Shown: positions 44,496 to 55,118 of the stretch, in pieces
Layout of the letters: every line of letters starts with the position of its first letter
How positions within the stretch are numbered: position 1 is the first letter of the stretch
Assembly: GCA_944470555.2 (NCBI GenBank)
Contig: OX104134.1
Location: 112,214,701-112,278,700, forward strand
DNA from: Heterobilharzia americana
Taxonomy: Eukaryota > Platyhelminthes > Trematoda > Strigeidida > Schistosomatidae
Length of the DNA: 64,000 bases
Direction of reading: 5' to 3'
Translations under genes and position numbers: made by a program
The notes under the pieces: model-generated
The model's database searches: none
Seen by the model: only the letters and a program-made list of their open reading frames with translations
Told to the model about the DNA's origin: nothing

Positions 44496-46001
44496 TACCG
44501 ACGCCCTTCCTATTCAATCGAATACGAAGTCAAGCTGACAAGCGTGTTAGCTTGTGTAGCAACACTACCTCACACAGCGAAAATTATATGCGGTGAGTTT
44601 AACATGACAGATATAACGTAGCAACCCATCAGCTATCTAGAGTGCTTTGATAAATTCATAAGCATTCTTGAAACAGAGGGTTGACAACAACATGTTTAAC
44701 ACCCTACCATTTACAATAGTGTCCTGGACCTAGTCTTCAAAAGCGGAACCACACCCACAAAACTCCAGGTGGGTACACAACTTCCAGGTAGCGGTCACAA
44801 GGTTGTATATGGATACTTCAATATAACCAGCACAAAATTAGCCCAAAAGTCAGGAGCAATACCAACTAGAAATTACAAGTATGCCAAATGGGACGAACTA
44901 CAATCGTTTGTGCGCTGCCTAGATTGGAGCCCCCACTTTACCAACAGTTCAGTCAAGGAATTCTGTGATCTATTCCTTGAATATATATAGGCACACCTCA
45001 AGACTATATTGCTCCACCGCTCTAAAGAGAACTTAAGAAAGACAGAGTTGACTATACACCTAAGAAATTACGCAACCGCATGCGAAACCATGCCAGAGAG
45101 TACTATAAGTCGAACGACTTTTCATCGCTTGTCACGCTCAAAGACACATACGACACATTCAAGGTAGAAAGAGTACTAGAAGCCGTTAAACAAGAACGCA
45201 TTCAATGTAGTAAAGCTAGTAATACAGAAGCACTAATGAGACTGATGAAAACCCGGATGAGCAGCTCCAGAAATAGTACCCCTAGTTTAATCATGGACAA
45301 CGGCATCCTTTACGACGACCCACTACAAACCAGCGAGCCGTTCGGTTACCAGTTTGCTAGCTGCTTTACACAAGGGGACAAAATTAAAGCCATTGGTGCA
45401 CCGTTAACACCAACTCACTCGATAAGTACTGTGCCCTTCACTAAACAAAACATTTCTTTAGCCATAGCACCACTTCGAACCTCATACAGTGTGGGACCTG
45501 ATGGAATTCCAACCGTCCTGTTAAAAAGAGGTGGCGAAGATATACCGCTGATTCTCTTGAAGCTCTCTAATACGTCCCTCTGCACTGGCAATTACCCTGG
45601 GAACCGGAAACTATCATACATATGTCCTAAGCATAAATGTGGACCAACATCTAATATAGAAAACTACCGACCTATAAACGTCACGTCAGTAGTATCCAGG
45701 ACTATGGAAAAGGTGATTGTGAAAGCAGTTGTCGACCACATGACGACCAAACCATTACTCTCACTAGCACAACATGGATTCTTAAAAGGCCGGTCATGTG
45801 CCACTAGCTATCTTGACTATCTAGACGACATTACAGGCAAGCGTGACCAAAGACTATTTGTAACTACCCTTTTCTTAGACTTCAAGCAAGCATTCGATAA
45901 GGTGCCTCACAAACGCCTGGTCACTAAGTTGCAATAATATGGTTTCCAAGGCCCTTTACTGTCCTGGCTTAGAACATCTTTAGAGGGTTGCTTCCAAGCA
46001 G
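44496..46001 (+). pseudogene. CR1-like LINE endonuclease remainder and RT first half
   Basis: Resumes with YRRPSYSIEY, later ICGEFNMTDI (GDFN-type motif) and VLDLVF. The longest frame (45080-45937) holds RT fingers and palm: SVGPDGIPTVLLKR, NYRPINVTSVVSRTMEKVI, QHGFLKGRSC, TLFLDFKQAFDKVPH (motif A). Stops at about 44620 and 45937. Interrupted at GCFQA by RTE copy 2. Confidence 0.85.
45986..46001. repeat. Target-site duplication, left copy (RTE copy 2)
   Basis: GGTTGCTTCCAAGCAG, repeated at 49245-49260; 15 or 16 bp because the first G may belong to the element. Confidence 0.92.
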
Positions 46002-46017
46002 TTATTATTATTATTTA

Positions 46018-46313
46018 TTAGTCCCTTGGGTTCCTAGTGGAACATAGGGCCTCAGTAGCACGCCTCCAGTACACTCTGTTCTCTGAGATCTTTTGAACCT
46101 GGTCCCACGACAGCCCAGAAGCTCTCATTTCCTCCTCGCATGACCTCCTCCATGTCACCCTCGGACGTCCAACTCGTCGCTTCCCATGGGGATTCCACTC
46201 GAGCAACTGGCCTGACGCGTGATGTCCTCAGTCGGCCTTCTCAGTGCATGGCCAATCCATCTCCACTTCTTCCTGCATATTTGTTGCGTGATAGGTTCTT
46301 GGTTGGTTCGTTC
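46018..46313 (-). pseudogene. RTE copy 2 C-terminal tail, beyond a stop and a frameshift
   Basis: RRWIGHAL-type tail directly after the stop, then in the next frame KRRVGRPRVTWRRSCEEEMR and a final stop at 46018. The tail in 37132-37427 of copy 1 has the same stop and the same shift. Confidence 0.8.
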
Positions 46314-49025
46314 CTAGAGTTCCTTGTTGCTTATTTTTTCTGGCCATCTGATCTTCAGTGGCGAGCGTAAGCAGTTGTTGATGAATGTCTGTAGTTTATT
46401 GGAAATGCCTTTCGTGACGCGCCAAGTCTCTGAACCATACAAGAGCACTGACTTGACGTTGGTGTTGAAAATCCGTATCTTGTTCCGCATGCTGAGTGCA
46501 GAAGATCCCCACACTGGTTTCAGGCTAATGAACACCTGTCTTGCTTTTCCGATTCTGACTTTGACGTCCTCGTCCGTCCCGCCTGTAGTTGAAACAGTGC
46601 TTCCTAGATAAGTGAAGGAGGTTACTTCCTTCAAGTTTCTCCCGTTGACGGTGATTGGAGTTTGTTGTTGTTGTTGATGGTGGTGGTGCGGTATCTTCAT
46701 CACTTCTGTCTTCTCTATATTCACCTGAAGTCCCGTCTTCTCTGCCTCTTCTATCAACTTGTTAGTTTTTGCCTGCAGATCTTCAAGTTTATGTGACATT
46801 AGGCACAAGTCATCGGCGAAATCCAAGTCTTCTAGGTTCTTTTCCGTCGTCCAGTGTATCCCCCTCTTCTCGCTGCCTACTGTTTGCTGCATGATCCAGT
46901 CCACCACAATAAGGAATATCATGGGGGATAGTAGGCAACCTTGTTTCACTCCTGTCTTCACTTCGAAAGCATCACTGAGCTTCCCATTGTGAATTACTTG
47001 GCATGTGGCATCTTCATATAGTTGTTGAATGAGGCGGATAAAGGTTTGCGGTACTCCGTAGTATTGAAGCAGTTTCCAAATTACTTCTCGGTCGACGCTA
47101 TCAAAGGCCTTCTCAAAGTCGATGAAGTTGAGGCAGAGAGCTGATTGCCATTCTATGCTCTGTTCTATGATGATGCGAAGGGTTGCAATTTGGTCTGCAC
47201 ATGATTTGTACTTCCTGAAGCCTGCCTGTTCCGGTCGCAGTTTTGAATCCAGTGCGTCTTTAAGCCTCTCTAGGATGATGCGGCTTAATATTTTACTTGG
47301 GGTGGACAGGAGAGTGATTCCGCGCCAGTTCTTGCAAGCACTGAGGTCTCCCTTCTTCGGCAGTTTGACAAGGTAACCCTTCTTCCAATCACTAGCCAGG
47401 TACCTTCTCTTCCTTCCACACCTTCTGCAATAGTGGTGTGGTGTGAGCATGTCCGCTGCTGTTGTCTCTGCATCTGTTCTCAGTGCTTCTGGCGGTATTC
47501 CATCTGGTCCTGCTGCTTTCCCGCATTTCAGTAGCTTTATGGCGTTCAGGACTTCCATTTTCGTTGGGGGATTTATGTTCACCTGTAATTCAGCGGCTGC
47601 AGGTGGTATTTCTGGACGAAGTGCAGGTGGTGGTCGATTCAAGAGCTTCTTGAAGTGGTCGGCCCATCGTTTCCTCTGTTTCTCTTCTTTTGTAATTAAA
47701 TTTCCTTCTTCATCTTTTATTGGTTTCATCTGTGTTGGTCTCTTCCCTGATAGCAACCTGGTTATTTGATACAATGTCGTCAGGTCTCTCTTACCTGCAG
47801 CCTGTTCTGCTTCACTTGCCAGTGTGTCGTAGAAGTGTCTTTTGTCTTTGCGTGCACTCTTCTTCACTTCTTTGTCCAGTGTTTTATACATTGTGCTCAG
47901 TTCCTCTTGTCGTTGAGCATCCTTGCACTGGTTTATCTTCTGCTTCACCATCCTCCTCTCCTCTATCAGCTTCCAGGTATCCGTCGAGATCCATTCCTTG
48001 TCTTCTTTCTTCTTCCTTCCTAATACTGTTGTGCAGGTTTCTTTCCACATAGCTTTCAAAGACTTCCAGTGTTCTTCCACACAGGTTTCTTCAGGGATGT
48101 TGCTCGATGTCTCCCATTTTGTCTTGATGGCTGCCTTGAAGATCTCCTTTGTAGTTTCATCCTTCAGTTTCCGAGTGTTGTACTTGGGTTGAGGTCTATC
48201 ACCAGCTTCCTTGAAGGCTTTTAACTTGATTTGGAAGGTTCCTTGCACTAGGTAGTGGTCTGAACCTACATCTGCTCCTCTTCTTGACCTTGTGTTAAGT
48301 AGACTGCGTCTCCATTTTCTTGAGATTGAGATAAAGTCGATTTGATTTTTAGTGTGTCCGTCTGGTGAAATCCATGTCGCTTTGTGGATATCTTTGTGCC
48401 TGAACACACTGCCTCCAATCACCAAATCGTTGAATGCGCAGAATTCTGCAAACAATTCTCCATTCTCATTCATTTCACCTAGCGCCTCTCGACCCATGGT
48501 TAGTTCTCTTCCTGTGTTGTCCCCTCCCAGTTTGGCATTCATGTCGCCCATTAGAATTTTGATATCGCCAACTGACGTCTTGTCCAGTGTTGATTGAAGT
48601 TGTCTGTAGAAATCCTCCTTTTTCTCTTGCTCTGCATTATTTGTAGGTGCATAACATTGTATGATTGTGACCTTTCTTCCTTTTGAGTTGAATCTTGCTG
48701 TCATGATCCACAAGGAGATTGGTTCCCACTGCATGAGAGCCTTCGATACTCTTGGGGACATCATGATAGCCACTCCATAACTCAGTGTGCTCGTGGTTGT
48801 CGTCTGGGTGACAATATCGGAGTAGATTATTGATTCTCCAGTTGACAGTTTGGAGAGTCCACTCCCATTCCATCTGCTTTCGCAAATCCCAAGCACTTCG
48901 ATGTTATACCTTCTCATCTCCCTTGCAATCTGGGCTGCCTTACTGGGTTCAAACATCGTGCGGACATTCCATGTCCCCACGTTTACTTTCGCTTTCATCG
49001 AGAGAGGTGAAGACACATCGGCCAA
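46314..49025 (-). CDS. RTE copy 2 ORF2: endonuclease plus reverse transcriptase, 903 aa
   Basis: Single open frame. Residues about 10-240 are the AP-type endonuclease (VNVGTWNVRTM, ESRWNGSG, GDMNAKLGGD, GSDHYLVQG). A charged linker follows (KKEDKEWISTDTW, SARKDKRHFYDTLA). RT is about residues 480-800 (GKAAGPDGIPPEAL, FIDFEKAFDSVDR, GVKQGCLLSP, LDFADDLCLM), with a His/Gln run after it (HHHHQQQQQ). The frame ends at TAG after SNKEL. Family-like sequence continues past it (QEPITQQICRKKWRWIGHAL), then needs one more frame change. All core catalytic motifs are present, so nuclease and RT activity are possible if expressed. Confidence 0.93.
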   Translation of the reverse strand: MADVSSPLSMKAKVNVGTWNVRTMFEPSKAAQIAREMRRYNIEVLGICESRWNGSGLSKLSTGESIIYSDIVTQTTTTSTLSYGVAIMMSPRVSKALMQWEPISLWIMTARFNSKGRKVTIIQCYAPTNNAEQEKKEDFYRQLQSTLDKTSVGDIKILMGDMNAKLGGDNTGRELTMGREALGEMNENGELFAEFCAFNDLVIGGSVFRHKDIHKATWISPDGHTKNQIDFISISRKWRRSLLNTRSRRGADVGSDHYLVQGTFQIKLKAFKEAGDRPQPKYNTRKLKDETTKEIFKAAIKTKWETSSNIPEETCVEEHWKSLKAMWKETCTTVLGRKKKEDKEWISTDTWKLIEERRMVKQKINQCKDAQRQEELSTMYKTLDKEVKKSARKDKRHFYDTLASEAEQAAGKRDLTTLYQITRLLSGKRPTQMKPIKDEEGNLITKEEKQRKRWADHFKKLLNRPPPALRPEIPPAAAELQVNINPPTKMEVLNAIKLLKCGKAAGPDGIPPEALRTDAETTAADMLTPHHYCRRCGRKRRYLASDWKKGYLVKLPKKGDLSACKNWRGITLLSTPSKILSRIILERLKDALDSKLRPEQAGFRKYKSCADQIATLRIIIEQSIEWQSALCLNFIDFEKAFDSVDREVIWKLLQYYGVPQTFIRLIQQLYEDATCQVIHNGKLSDAFEVKTGVKQGCLLSPMIFLIVVDWIMQQTVGSEKRGIHWTTEKNLEDLDFADDLCLMSHKLEDLQAKTNKLIEEAEKTGLQVNIEKTEVMKIPHHHHQQQQQTPITVNGRNLKEVTSFTYLGSTVSTTGGTDEDVKVRIGKARQVFISLKPVWGSSALSMRNKIRIFNTNVKSVLLYGSETWRVTKGISNKLQTFINNCLRSPLKIRWPEKISNKEL

Positions 49026-49244
49026 TTGGCTTCCCGAAGGCTTTCACCAACTGGCGTCATTTCGCCTCTCCGATTCCAGCGGGGAATAAGTTTGTTTTCA
49101 TTTTTTATATTTTGTTTGTGCTGTGAAGTTTCTTTAGCGGTTAGATTTGTTTTACGGGGTAGGGTTGCTAGCCCTATGCCCAACCTTCCCTCTTTACCCG
49201 GGCTTAGGACCGGCTAGTAACTAGTAAACTAGTTAACCAGGCGA

Positions 49245-49260
49245 GGTTGCTTCCAAGCAG
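49245..49260. repeat. Target-site duplication, right copy (RTE copy 2)
   Basis: GGTTGCTTCCAAGCAG, identical to 45986-46001. Confidence 0.92.
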
Positions 49261-50250
49261 TAAAATTCAATAATTGCTACTCCTCCCCTAGACCTATACA
49301 AGGTGGTGTCGTCCAGAGTAGTGTGCTAGGACCAATACTTTTCCTAATCTATGTAAGCGATATCTGCAGTGTTATCCGAAACAGCATACCCTACCTTTTC
49401 GCAGATGACTTGAAGATAGTCTACAGCTTTTCTCCTGCAGCAATAACACAGGATTTCTCTCAAATACAAGAGGATCTGAAGAGAATATTCATACACAGCG
49501 TGAACTGGCAGCTCTCTCTAAACCCAAATAAAGGTGGCATCCTCCATTTCAAGAAATTCCACCCAGAAGTAACACTACACTTGGGTGACATCGCACTGCA
49601 GATATACAACGGTGAAAGACCTCGGAATCACTTACTCTAGAAGTTTGACTTTTACGGAGCGTGCAGATTCAGTAGTTTCCAAAGGCAGGAGACTCATTGG
49701 TCTTCTACACAGGAACATACACCTGAGGCAAAACTTATACTGTACAAGTCTATGGTTAGCCCAATATTAGAGTATTGCACGGTTATCTATGGTAACATGA
49801 AAGTATCGGACAGAATTCAACGAAACTTTACTCGGCGCCCACTAATACACAACGAAGAACTTACCTACGAGGCAAGATGCAAAAAACTAGGACTAGAATC
49901 ACTCTGGCTGAGGCGCCTGTAGCTCAGCCTAACATTTCTTTTTCGCCTTTTATTTAGAAACTCTAAAACGAAATGTGCTATCACTTTTAAATCAACACAG
50001 GCATATAACCTGCGTAACAGCGAGTACATCATCCCAATAAATAAGTATCACTCAAAACTTCGATGTAGGTTTTTCATAATGCAATACAGTATGCTGTGGA
50101 ACAAACCTCCCGCTCCTGTACGGGCATGCCGTTCTCTCGGCCAGTTTCAACGATTACTTAGTGAATTCCTCCCCTCTAACGAATCTCATCAATTCGTTGA
50201 CGGCCAAACCACAAATGGTAATACCATGTACAATGGTGCTACTGGTACCT
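49261..50250 (+). pseudogene. CR1-like LINE RT second half and C-terminus
   Basis: Resumes with VKFNNCYSSPRPIQGGVVQSS, then VLGPILFLIYVSDIC (motif B/C region), PYLFADDLKIVYSF (FADD catalytic pair) and WQLSLNPNKGGILHF. A frameshift near 49600 is followed by DLGITYSRSLTFTERADSVV, then increasingly broken tail sequence (RNFTRRPL-like, NSEYIIPINKYHSKLRCRFF). Confidence 0.85.
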
Positions 50251-52169
50251 AGACTCAAGGAGACTAATAGCAATGACAAAAGTATACAAAGCCGAAAACT
50301 AAACGCGATAGTTAAGTTAAAATCTAATTTCTTTTAAAAAAATGTCCGAGAGTGGAAGGGAAGCGGGGTGCGATACAATTTGCAACAGTGAACTCAGTAG
50401 CTACTCTAATGTAACCTACATTTCTTCATAACCTAACTGATCTCACGACTTGACACCTATTTCCTAAAATTCGTCCCTTAAAATAATCTCTACTCCGAAA
50501 AGATAAAAGAACTGTCCGTCAGTGCATTTTCGTAGCATGTAACACTTTATTATTTGCCCTTTGTTATGAGTACTTGCATGTAAGTACTCTGCACCAACAT
50601 ATTGTCTCGGTAGCCCCGATAGGGTAGTACTCAACAGGCAACACCATGGTCATCCCCCCCGTGACCAGATAAAGGGTGGTTACCGTCTCAGAAAAAACCG
50701 TGAATTTCACTTAAATGTTTATAACTTCATCAAACGCTCGTACACAGGTATATGACAAGTGAATACCTGGTCCAGAATCCTCTAATCTCTCTGTTTCGTA
50801 GTGATATCCTTGGCTTCAGACTGATTTTCATTACCGTCGTGCGCACCTTCATCCTTTTCTACCTAAGTTTACCTCTAAACAGTTGGTTCTGGAGACTTCT
50901 TGAAGTAAGTTTTACAGTCAGTACAAAGAACTCACTCAGATGTATCATGGTTGATCTACTCCTGCGTATTTTTGTGCTCTTATTTCGAATTTATATTTAT
51001 TTATTTATTATTACCAGAATATCCCAGCGGTAGATCAACCACACAGTGATTTGAAACGGCACAAGCTATATTAGAGGAGAATGGGGTAATGTCCTAAATC
51101 AAAGTGTTCATTGATCGGATCATATCCGTATGCACGAAGTTTGGCGCAGTGCAGAAGCGGTCTCCAGCATCTGCATCTATTCCACACAGGGTGGTCAAGT
51201 TTGGTTCTGCATATGACGGGTGCTTAGGGGTGTTGGTACCGCTACCGGGATCCATTAAACCCTTCTTGTATTCCTTTCTGCTGACGCCTCTCAGTTATTT
51301 GGGGCCTGAGAGTGATGTATGTGGTTGGTTGCATCCTCGATATCCCTCCGCGGACTCCAAGATCAGCGGCTCAGAGTAAGAGGCCAAAAATCTTAATCTG
51401 TTGTTTGGCCAACTCTAGAGCTGATAGGGAAGTAATGGATCAAAATTATCGTGTTTTTTGCAGTCCATGTTAACCTATGTTCTGATTTGCATTCTCTGTT
51501 ACAAGTGATATCCGAAGAAACGGGAGGAATGTTGGATTAATGACTGTTTGCTAGCAAGCTGGTTGCAGACAGTCGTTCATTTATTTGAACCCAGCCTTAC
51601 CCTTGTACTAAAAAGTAATGACATGACAGCGTCTTGGCTGTAGTGGATTGATAAATATTCTCATTAGTGAGGTAAGACTAACCTAGAGCACACATAAGAG
51701 AACAATATTGTTTTCACTTTGCTTTAACGAAGCTTCACGCTCAAATATGAAGCAGTAAACCGATCTTGGTATACTCTTTGGCTGTGGTGACGAGAAAGCA
51801 AAGTATGCAAATAGTTGATATCTAGATAATAATAATTACAGCAATGATAATAATGATAGCCCTGCTGATCACAAGAAAAATGAGAATGGCATAGTATCGT
51901 AGGCACTTAAAATATCAGTGTAAGTCAAAACCCAGAAAAATAAAGGCTGCGTAATACTAAAGGGTGATTTGTGTAGATAATCAAAGTCTGAGCAAGTAGA
52001 CATGCACGCGGAAGAGTGGTGGAGGGGAGCGGGTGGAAACTAAACCTATACTCACGGTCATCCATTAGGTTTTCTCTGGTCAAAGTAGAGATGAGCGTTG
52101 CGCAAACCTTTTCTGCACACTAAGACTAGGGTTGTTTACTCAAGTCCCACAGCCTCAGCCACATGTTAG
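50251..52169. other. 3' end of the CR1-like LINE and unassigned sequence
   Basis: About 50251-50750 looks like its 3' untranslated region. Beyond it, open frames at 50752-51033 (hydrophobic) and 51104-51379 have no recognisable family. No other gene supported. Confidence 0.35.
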
Positions 52170-52690
52170 ATGCGAATGCCAGTTCCATCCGAAAGATTTT
52201 TTGGAATGCCATGGATGCTTTTGAACACTTCGGTCCTATCTATCAGAAGTCAACTATCGACTGAGTGTGATAGAGCTGAACTTCGTATTGACTCTAGTTG
52301 TCCCTTTCTTAGCCGTAACAATAAGCGCTCAGCAACAAGTTTGTTAAGCTGCCTAGTTGTACGTCTAAAGTAGCTTTCTCCACTTGAGCACCTGAAAGGA
52401 TAAAAGCAGACATACGGCCTATCTAAAGTTCACAAACCGCAACTCCCTCCTCGTCCAGCTTTAAATATTTCCGATTCCCTTCATGATAAAATCCCGAGGT
52501 GGTTATTCAGAGTTCCATAACCACTACACAAACAAGTTGTAAAAAATAGCGAAAAAGATGTATTCAACTTCATCTCTAAGTTAGAAAATGTGAATATGAA
52601 CGGGAAACGTATGACATCTTTAGATGTTTCTTCCTATTTACCAGCGTATCACTTCTCGAAACAGTAGGATTCACTTATCAGCAGTTGCTA
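52170..52690 (+). mobile_element. Penelope-like element fragment (RT N-terminal part)
   Basis: Plus strand: CPFLSRNNKRSATSLLSCLV, then after a frame change AYGLSKVHKPQLPPRPALNI (LYGLPKIHKP is a Penelope-like RT signature), then FISKLENVNMNGKRMTSLDV, where TSLDVSS is motif A. No endonuclease part found. Different orientation from the element at 7560-9260. Confidence 0.7.
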
Positions 52691-53169
52691 AGACAACATG
52701 TTGTTGCTGTCTTCCTGATTTAAACTGCTCCACAGCCCTTTAACTCCAACTTACGTCCCTTATTGGTAAATTCCACCTCAATATAAGGAAAGAGACGACA
52801 TCTAAGGATCAAAAGCAATGATTCTTCGAACGTTTTTCCGCCACACGTCAGTTTTGCCTCTTGATATTTTTGCTGACACCTCATGCTTCACACCATGAAA
52901 ATTGCATTCAAGTGGGTAGATAGGCCCAGCTTTCACGATCTGTATTCCTATCAAAATCAAAATCAAACAAGCTTTTGCCAATCCACTCTTTTCCAGGTTT
53001 CTGTTCCGGTTGAGCCCACCATGGGGCGGTACCTTTTGCCAGACGTTCAGGATGCACAAAAAGCTGCACTCACGGAATTAAGGACTTTAAGAGGATGAAG
53101 ATGACTTCTGAATACCAGGGAAAAGCGAAAAGCAACTAAGTTGACTCAAACATAGTTTTGTTGTGATTA

Positions 53170-54410
53170 ATTTCATTTTGAGATGTTGTTTTAAGCTATC
53201 GAAGCTAAGTGCGGGAAAATCCCCAGGGTGCAACGACATTCTTCCATCTGTGTTGAAATAATGCTCCAGTACCCTTGGTGGCCCACTCTGCAGTCTCTTT
53301 CGACACTCCTTGAATGAACAAAAACTCACACGAGTGTGGAAACGGGCCATTTTGTCTCCTATCTTAAAAGGAGGAGAGAGGCAGAAGCCAAACTGTTACA
53401 GACCCATAGTGCCTCTACCAGCAGCATCAAAAGTGATCGGACGTGTGATAGACGACCACATCAGGGAATATCTGAAAACAAAGCAGACACTCAGTAATGT
53501 GAGGAGAGCCAACGAGGTCTACTTAACCTGGAGAACATCGTCATCTCACAAGAACCAACTTCGGGTTCATTGTTGTTCCTACTGCTCGTGAATGGCCTCC
53601 CGCTGCATATCATCTCTCCGGCTCTCCTCTACACGGATGACGTCAAGTTACAGAGGGCAGTAACTTGCAAAACGGAATACGGTGCACCACAGAACGACCT
53701 CAAACACTAGAGGAATTGGCTGAGAATAGCGAATTGGCATTTGACCTGGACAAATACCGGCTCATGTTTTTCCGCACACCTGATCCACGAAAAGTATCTT
53801 ACTTTCTCTTTCGTTCACACCTATCTCGAACCGCAACAGAGGAAGACCTAGGCTTAATGGTGACGGAGAAACTGGACACTAGTTCTAATTGCCTAGGAGA
53901 CGCCTCGAAAGTATACGTTGTACTACACTTTGTGCGCAGGTAACTAGGCGCCCTCACCCTAGAGCTCTTTTCGAAGCTCTGTGAGACTCACATACGACCC
54001 CACTTGGAGGTCCATAAGGTCTTGCTCCACCACAACTGAAAAAGTCACGAACCTACCGGAGAAAGTTCAGTGGCGAGCCACAAAAGGGGTTGTTGGGATG
54101 CAACAAAAATCACATGAGGATAGACTGAAAGACCTAGGCCTATACTTTCTTAGTTACCAAAGGTTACGAGGTGACCTGCTAACGGCCTACAAAATACTGA
54201 ATGACCTGAGCCATCCGAACAGAGGAATACTACCGAATGGCCACCATAGTGATCTTCGTGGAATTACCCACCATAGGTCAAAAACTCATGTGCGTCCACA
54301 CTTCTGCGGGCACTGGAATGCATTGCCAGCAGAGGTGGTCTCTGTCCCATCTGTTGAACGTTTCAATAAAAGGTTAGACAGAGACCCATGGTCTACCCCC
54401 ATGTAGCTGG
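53170..54410 (+). mobile_element. Degenerate CR1-like LINE, RT and C-terminus
   Basis: In order on the plus strand: KLSAGKSPGCNDILPSVL, RVWKRAILSPILKGGERQKP and NCYRPIVPLPAASKVIGRVI (RT fingers), LLYTDDVKLQR (decayed YADD), then 53981-54406 gives WRATKGVVGMQQKSHEDRLK and YQRLRGDLLTAYKILNDL, the usual C-terminal block. Motif A is missing or scrambled. Inactive. Confidence 0.8.
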
Positions 54411-55001
54411 AATGCGAACCTAACAGAAGTCAACTACTGTCACGCCATTCCAACTATGTTACCTGTATACCAGTTTTCTTTCCACTGCAATCATTTAAGC
54501 CCTTTTCATCCCTCCCACTTGCCAGGAATCAGTGTCACCCACCTAAGTTCTTCATATCTTTACACACCCCCCGCCTTACTTGGGTGTAAGTAGATTACTC
54601 CATCAGTTCACTTTTCTTTGCCTTTTACTCACATAACTTTGTCTTTCTAGGTTTTCTCTTCACTACCCATAACTATCTCTAACGGTCTGTTCGGACAACT
54701 GCCAGGCAACTCGACATCTGGAGAACCCAACTACACCACAGTCCAAGGCAACCTAACCAACATTCAACTTCCTGTTCTGTTTACCAGAGCTATAGCAGAC
54801 GAGTGGCTGGATCCACTGTATCATAATCCCCCAAAGATCTGGAACTTTTCTGCAGGGCGGAGAAGCGAGCAAGAAGAAATCAACTGGTTTACACAAGCTT
54901 GTTAAACAAATATAATCGATTGGATATTGAAGGGATGAGTCCTAAAGGTGCACATGTTAAGTTAAGGTCAATTCGTGGTCGGTATTTTCGTGTCCTCCGA
55001 T
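54411..55001. other. Upstream flank of cytochrome b5; LINE 3' end
   Basis: About the first 300 bp read as the 3' tail of the preceding LINE (pyrimidine-rich). The 5' untranslated sequence and promoter of the cytochrome b5 gene should lie near 54.7-55.0 kb, but no TATA box or spliced-leader acceptor is clear. Confidence 0.4.
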
Positions 55002-55118
55002 ATGTCTACAGAAGTGAAGATTTTCACACTTGCAGAGGTCAGAAAGCACAATAAATCAGATGACCTCTGGATTATAATTCACGACAAGGTCTATGATTTG
55101 ACAAAGTTTGTGTCCGAA
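55002..55118 (+). CDS. CYB5: Cytochrome b5 exon 1
   Basis: 39 codons, ending VSE before GTAGGT. Contains the start of the haem-binding fold up to the residue before HPGG. Phase 0 donor. Confidence 0.95.

Larger units (their letters stand above)
46002..49244 (-). mobile_element. RTE-type LINE copy 2 (SR2-like), near-intact
   Basis: Same element as copy 1 (about 98-99% identical by eye), same orientation, with a shorter TTATTATT tail and a 16-bp target-site duplication. It interrupts the RT of the CR1-like LINE between catalytic motifs A and C, which settles the order of insertion. Confidence 0.95.
36000..50500 (+). mobile_element. CR1-like LINE split by three later insertions
   Basis: Host element of the nest. 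Pieces in order: ORF1 start (36180-37105), ORF1 end and endonuclease start (40376-41679), endonuclease remainder and RT fingers/palm (44492-46001), RT catalytic part and C-terminus (49245-50250), then 3' untranslated sequence. The pieces add up to roughly 5 kb, the size of a whole CR1-type element. The three interruptions carry target-site duplications, and deleting each restores contiguous element sequence. Many frameshifts and stops: inactive. Outer ends are approximate; no duplication for this element was identified. Confidence 0.8.
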
